Assembly: GCA_028583415.1 (NCBI GenBank)
Contig: CM053269.1
Location: 72,143,412 to 72,207,411, forward strand
Origin: Protea cynaroides
Lineage: Eukaryota > Streptophyta > Magnoliopsida > Proteales > Proteaceae
Direction: 5' to 3'
DNA: 64,000 nt
In this document: positions 59,061-64,000 of the stretch, piece by piece
Layout of the letters: every line of letters begins with the position of its first letter
Numbering within the stretch: the first letter of the stretch is position 1
The notes under the pieces: model-generated
Told to the model about the DNA's origin: nothing
Seen by the model: only the letters and a program-made list of their open reading frames with translations
Database searches by the model: none
Position numbers and translations under genes: made by a program

Positions 59061-62000
59061 CTACCAAGAATGAAAATCAATACTTATCTTCTCAGTAGAG
59101 GGATCAGTATATTTTTGAAGACATTAAACACAAAACAAGTTTCTTAATCAACAAAATCCATTCAAAGGACTACTGAATAATGAAAATGTATAATTTTATC
59201 CATCCAAAAAAATAATGAAAATGCATCTTTTGTATTCAGAGGAGCAGTTGACTGTATTCGCACCTTACCCAATCTTTTGATAGCATGTCCAAAAGGATTC
59301 TTTTTTGTATGTTTTACTAAGTGAAGAGAAACTCAGGTAAGACACATCTTTTCAACATTAGCTATTGAGGACCATTATCATGGTACTGAGAGACTGATTT
59401 CTTGTACTGGTTTGAACATCTACAGAGCTTGCATTCTATAACTGAATTTTCTCGTAGATATTAGTATACTAAGATACCTATGATATATTGAGAAGGGCAC
59501 ATGTTTGTGTGTTTCTAACATGTGTGGAAACATTCCAAAATCCAAGAACTGAAACCTAGAGTTCCAGAAAATTCCAAGTTCATATTTACTAGTGAAGAAC
59601 TCCAAGATTTGGGACCTTTTTGCTTACAATTGGTGCTCTTCCTTGTTTATCTTATATATATAATGTAATACGTGTTGAAAAGCAACTCAACAGCAAAGCA
59701 AACTAAGGGTAATACAAACACATATAAGTATATAATTAGGCCATTATAATACAAGTTAAGGAAAACAATAAAAGAAATTACGGACAGGAAAGAAACATCA
59801 AACTGGAAACATATTGGATCTTAGTATTTAAAAATAGAAAGATTACAAGAGAAACATAGCCATGTCAAAAGGAGCATCTATCATTGTCTAGAAACTACAG
59901 GGAAATGTGTCCTACAAATTATATTGAAATATGAATATAGTTAATGACTAAAAGAAGTTGAAATATCAAATCTTATTTCATATATCAAAGCTAAAAATGT
60001 AAAATTATGCAGAAAAGATAATTTGATTCATAAGTTGGAATCAATAAAAAGGTCCAATATATCATCAGAAATAACTATAAATTAATGTCATCTTATTTAT
60101 TTCAGTTAATATTCTAATAATTGATTTATCTGGTTTGCAATACTTACTTCTCTGGAAGGTTCAAAGTTGGATAAAGTTCACGTAAAGTTTTCACAATCTG
60201 TGAATAATGAGCAACTCTTGAGACAAAAACAAATCTTCCACTGGCAGAGGGAATCTCAAATGCCTGAATATGTGCATTTGCAACATCTTTAACATCAACC
60301 CATCCAAATGTTAAATTGGGAAATGTTTGTGCTCCTGCAGTAGTTAATGAAATTTATCTCTCAACAACGACATATCAAAATAAAATACAATTTCACCAGA
60401 TAAATTTTTTTTTTCTTTCTAAAAACACATTGGAATGATATTTCTTTTAATTAATTATTAAATCTGATCTTAGTTTTCAAGGTGCTGCCTAGGTGATGCC
60501 AAGGTGACATGGTACCCTTTCAGGTCCAAGGTGACCAGTTCCTTTCTATTCCAAGGGATCTATATTGAAAACCTGATGCACTGCCTGCTTAGAATTACAT
60601 GTGCTAACAAATACGTACCATAGAATCCAAAAATAATAGTTGTATCAATTCCTAAATGCAGATTATCATCCATTGATGTCCATCACAACCTGCTATTGGC
60701 AAATTAAGATTGGTGGAGTGATAGAATATCCCACACCCATCTCAATGGTTAAGTTTCAGCATCTAACAAGTAGGGGAAGTGTCTTAAATGTGACAAATTA
60801 CAAGAATTCCACTAGATTGCATTGCTATGAAATGGCATTCTTATAAATTTCTGAAACTCTAAATTTAATTAACTAGTTCCATGTTGAAGTTTGACCAGTG
60901 AGATAGATGTATGATCAACTATCACATAGATCTACCCATTTCTTCCATGTCTGCAATGGGGCCAGAGATGCGACCATATGATTACATTAAATGTAAGTAG
61001 TAGTAAGGGTGTTTAGCTTTTCCTTAATTATAATAAGGTAATTTTTTTAATACAATAGACAGAGAGGGAATCTCTAAAGGTGTAATGTTTCTTTAAATGG
61101 TTATTTCTGTACCACCAGTAGTTGACCTAGAACTAAAAATTGCTCCATTTTCCCAAAAGCTTGTGGTAGTCAAATCCTTAATATAAAAGAGGTAGCTTGG
61201 TATAATTTAGTCTATAACCTGGTAATTCAGTAACCATTCATTTTTTAAGTCCATAATTTGGTCAATTAAGCTACACCTCTCGGAGCATGTTCCAATTTGA
61301 AATATACAAAAAACCTCAACTAATACTATTAGTCACTCATATCCATGTTCATTCGCAGAAAGCATATTAAGTAAAAGAGATGCACTGGGGAGAATGTTTA
61401 CATCCTAGTACATTATTATGTAGTTGTTAAAGAAGTGTGAGAGAAAAGAAAAAAGCAGAGGGTGATAGGAGGGGACAGAAAAGAACTTAAATAATAGGTA
61501 AACATACCGTTTACTAAATCAAGAATTAATTTAACACTTGAATTTAGTGTTGGCTGTAGAAGAGGACCAATCACCATGCTTGGATTTATTGTAATCATGT
61601 CCACCCCTTTCTCTTTTGCAAATTTCCAGGCAGCCTCCTCAGACAAGGTCTTCGAAAGTACATACCCACTCTATAAGAAAATCCGAAGCTCATTAGATAT
61701 TTTGGACCAGTAAATTAGTAAATCCATAATTATTACAGTAATATTTTCATTATCAACCTTTAGCTTAAAATATATTTTCCTTGAAAACCAATAAAATAAA
61801 AAATAAAAAATAAAAACAAATAAAGTGGGAGATATGATTGAGAAGTCAAAGTATGGCATTCATAGAACCAAGTCCAAAACCTCTTGGGCCAGAATCTCTT
61901 TGCAAAACTTTGGATCTGAAAACCAAGTCTCATCAACTACCACATCTGGAGTTCGAGGTTTTCTACTGTATAGAACTGCTGCTACAGAGGATGTTAAAAC

Positions 62001-62081
62001 CACTCTTTTAACAGATGGAACTTTTGCACAGGATCCAAGAACATTAAGAGTGCCCTTCACTGCAGGATCAATTAATTCAAC
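58916..62081 (-). CDS. CCR-like reductase gene 2, exons 3-6 (partial)
   Basis: Paralogue of gene 1 with exons 62081-61881 (or 61890), 61670-61508, 60334-60148 and 59060-58916 (TGA); exons 4-6 are identical in length to gene 1. The catalytic TSS and SGYVLSK (Tyr, Lys) are kept, and the C-terminus is KEKGFFSS. The donor of exon 3 is changed: the GT used in gene 1 is GC here (TTCTG|GCCC). A GT nine bases downstream (CAAGAG|GTTTTG) would keep frame and add three residues. Exons 1-2 are not in the window; a copia element begins 528 bases upstream of exon 3. Whether the gene is whole depends on sequence beyond 64000. Confidence 0.85.
60148..60334 (-). CDS. CCR-like gene 2, exon 5
   Basis: 187 bases; AQTFPNLTFGWVDVKDVANA, then RELYPTLNLPEK. 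The GWVDVKDVANAH version is closer to the family consensus than gene 1. Confidence 0.9.
61019..61027. other. Empty target site of the Pack-MULE
   Basis: A single TTTCCTTAA in intron 4 of gene 2, where gene 1 has TTTCCTTAA on both sides of the 21994-23157 insert. The flanks (GTTTAGC... and TTATAATAAGG) align on both sides. Confidence 0.92.
61508..61670 (-). CDS. CCR-like gene 2, exon 4
   Basis: 163 bases; SGYVLSKTLSEEAAWKFAKE, INPSMVIGPLLQPTLN. Donor AACG|GTATGT. Confidence 0.9.
61881..62081 (-). CDS. CCR-like gene 2, exon 3
   Basis: VELIDPAVKGTLNVLGSCAK, VVLTSSVAAVLYSRKP, DETWFSDPKFCKE. The end is set at the downstream GT (61880), giving 67 codons; the position homologous to gene 1 would be 61890. 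Confidence 0.75.
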
Positions 62082-62289
62082 CTGAAATGCATATTGAAAC
62101 AGAGAATGAACATGTATTAGAACAGTCATGAATGCTTAGTATGGGTATAGAGCATTTATATTTGTAATCAAAAGGTAATCCATCACGGAATGATTAAACT
62201 AAATGATGAAGATCCTAAGACCTCAACTAGATCCATTTCCAACGTTCCAATGGTTACTCAGATGCTAGTACTCAACTCAACTTAAATCA

Positions 62290-62609
62290 ATCTTATAGCA
62301 ACTAGATGGGGTTGGCTACATGGATGCCTTTTCTCCACTCAAGTTCAAAACCATACTTGTTTTTGGTCTGAAGCTATGCATGTACATGTCTTTCCTCACC
62401 AATTGTTCCAGCATCATTTTAGGTTGACTATGGCTCTTTTAGCTCTTTCATTCTAAATTAAATCACCCCTATGTAGCCAAGGTTCCAAAGGCCTACGCTG
62501 CATACGTCCATGCCACCTCAAACGATTTTCTCAAAACTTATCATGTATTGGAGGCACTCCTAAATTAGCTTTAATTTGTTCATTCTTTATTTTGTCTTTT
62601 CTCATTTTA
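62290..62609 (-). mobile_element. RTE-type LINE fragment, gene 2 copy
   Basis: Aligns with 24440-24745 of gene 1 intron 2 and stops abruptly at CTCATTTTA, where copia sequence begins. Confidence 0.65.
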
Positions 62610-64000
62610 GATATCACGTATAATTTTGACCATAGTCCGATGGTTCATTGTTGGAGAGTGCATAAATTGACATGCCCTATAGACAGCAAAGGCAACATCA
62701 AGTCTTGTTAATATGATGTACTGTAGTGCACCTACAGTAGATCGATACTATGTAGGATCTGAGTACAAGTCATTTCTTGTGGAAGTGGGGTGTTGCACCT
62801 ATTGGTTTGCAATCTATCATTCCAATGTGTGTAAAAGATCAATGTCGTGTCTCTTTTGGGAGTGAAGAAGACCATGTGGATGAGGAAGGGCCTCAATTCC
62901 AAGAAAGTAGCTTAAGGGCCCCAAATCCTTTATGGAGAACTCATTGCCAAGTTTATTGATCAGGTGTTGAGACAGTGTGCTATCAAAACTGGTAACGAAG
63001 ATGGCATCAACATATACAAGTACAAAAATAATGTGAATATCAGTTCTTTGGATGAAAAGTGAGGGGCCCGTCTTGGAAGTTTGAAATCCTATCTTGATTA
63101 GAATTTGAGACAATCGATGGAACCAAAATCTTAGGGCTTGCTTGAGACCATAGAGTATAGGATCAGCAAATCCTTGAAGAGGAACCATGAAAACATCTTC
63201 TCTGAGATGGCCATGGAGAAAAGCATTACGTACGTCAAGTTGACGTAGGCCATTTATTGGAGACGAAAAATGCTACAATGGTATGAATGGTCGTGGGTTT
63301 GACCACATGATTGAATGTGTGTATGTAATGAAGGCCTTATTGTTGATGAAAACTTTGAGCTACAAAAACTTTTACAAGACGTGCTACGCACCGTTCAAGT
63401 GTGTCATTTGCTTACGCTTGACTTTTTAGATCCATTTGCATCCAACCAAATTCATGTCATCCCTGCAAGGAACAAGAGACCAACTGCCATTATGAACTAT
63501 AGCATTAATTTCATCCATCATTGTCATTTGCCATTCTTGATATTTGTTGGCTTGGGTGAAACAAGCAGGTTCATGGTCGTATTGGGTGGTGACGGTAAGA
63601 GCATGGGTTTGGAGTGGGGATGTTGGTAAAGTTTCATGGGGCGAACTCGAGTGGGAAAGGGATTTGAGTGTGGGGACAATGGGTTTGGGCTTGGGTATAA
63701 TTCATGTAAAGGTCAGGTGTGGATAGGGGAGGATGATCGGTGGTTGGTGGGGTGGGCAGTGGGGTGCGTTCATATTATGGTGAAGAGACGGTTTGGGAGG
63801 GCTCATTTAGGTGAGATGGAGGGGATGGTAGTTGGTGTGGTGGGGGTAATGGTAATTGGGGGGAAGTTTGGGTTGATGGGAACCAAGGAGAGGGAGGTGG
63901 TTGGTAATGGTAAAGGGTAAGCTAGGGAGAGGAATGAGTTATTGGGCATTGATGCCCAAGGAGTGGCAAATGAGATGGACAAGAGGTTTGTTAGGGATGA
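62610..64000 (-). mobile_element. Copia retrotransposon fragment, reverse transcriptase
   Basis: - strand frames give copia RT: NAIVHNGSWSLVP and VGCKWI near 63500, then DPILYGLKQALRFWFHRL, FVLVYVDAIFVTS (the YVDD box changed to YVDA), FSIKDLGPLSYFLGIE, and after stops CRCTTVHHI (the ALQYIxxTRPD region) and a MHSPTMNHW-like stretch. It ends at 62610, before RNase H, so it is 3'-truncated. It continues past the window edge. Confidence 0.85.

Noticed and set aside
62610..64000. Idea that the copia RT here is the missing half of the RNase H fragments at 7527 and 14852
   Set aside because: The sequences meeting at the RT/RNase H border differ (MHSPTMNHW here, QHPHTFDHQ there), so they come from different copia families.

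Overview
This is plant nuclear DNA, almost certainly from a flowering plant. It is AT-rich, its genes have introns, and all its mobile elements are plant types (Tat-lineage Ty3/gypsy, copia, L1 and RTE LINEs, TRIM, SINE, Mutator-like and hAT MITEs). The host genes are hybrid proline-rich proteins and cinnamoyl-CoA-reductase-like reductases. Nothing in the window fixes the species.

Left part (1-19.6 kb): three tandem units each carry a small hybrid proline-rich/8-cysteine protein gene (HyPRP, DC2.15 type) on the + strand. Unit A (about 1-5.2 kb) is the oldest. Units B (about 5.5-12.7 kb) and C (12.7-19.6 kb) are a recent tandem duplication. Every unit has a copia RNase H fragment about 1.1 kb upstream of the gene and a tRNA-like SINE downstream. 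Only copy C (16697-17173, 158 aa) reads through intact; A and B are frameshifted in the signal peptide. MITE and SINE presence or absence gives a relative history of the array.

Centre (19.9-44 kb): one six-exon gene on the - strand encodes a 322-residue CCR-like/DFR-superfamily reductase. All six exons and GT-AG junctions can be read and stay in frame, although intron 2 has grown to 17.3 kb. That intron holds RTE and L1 LINE debris and a 14.7-kb Tat-type gypsy element (25187-39880, 5-bp duplication CATTG) inserted into the L1 RNase H sequence. The gypsy element has LTRs, decayed gag-pro-RT-RH-aRH-INT, a tandem-repeat block and a spliced antisense ORF, and is itself interrupted by about 3.1 kb that contains a Mutator-like element. 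Intron 4 carries a Pack-MULE (21994-23157) with pieces of an extra-large G protein gene and a reticulon gene. Intron 1 carries a solo LTR.

Right part (44-58 kb): no convincing host gene. It holds a palindromic element made of two head-to-head LTRs (44570-45229, duplication GTACC), a TRIM with a perfect initiator-Met primer site, a truncated L1, a decayed full-span L1 (50.5-55.4 kb) with a dead reverse transcriptase, Mutator-like fragments and long TA repeats.

Right end (58-64 kb): a second copy of the CCR-like gene (exons 3-6 only, - strand). Its intron 2 is broken into by a copia element that runs off the window; exons 1-2 would lie beyond position 64000. This copy lacks the Pack-MULE and preserves its empty target site. 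The HyPRP 3' flank resembles the 3' flanks of both CCR-like genes, so the two families were probably neighbours before the duplications.
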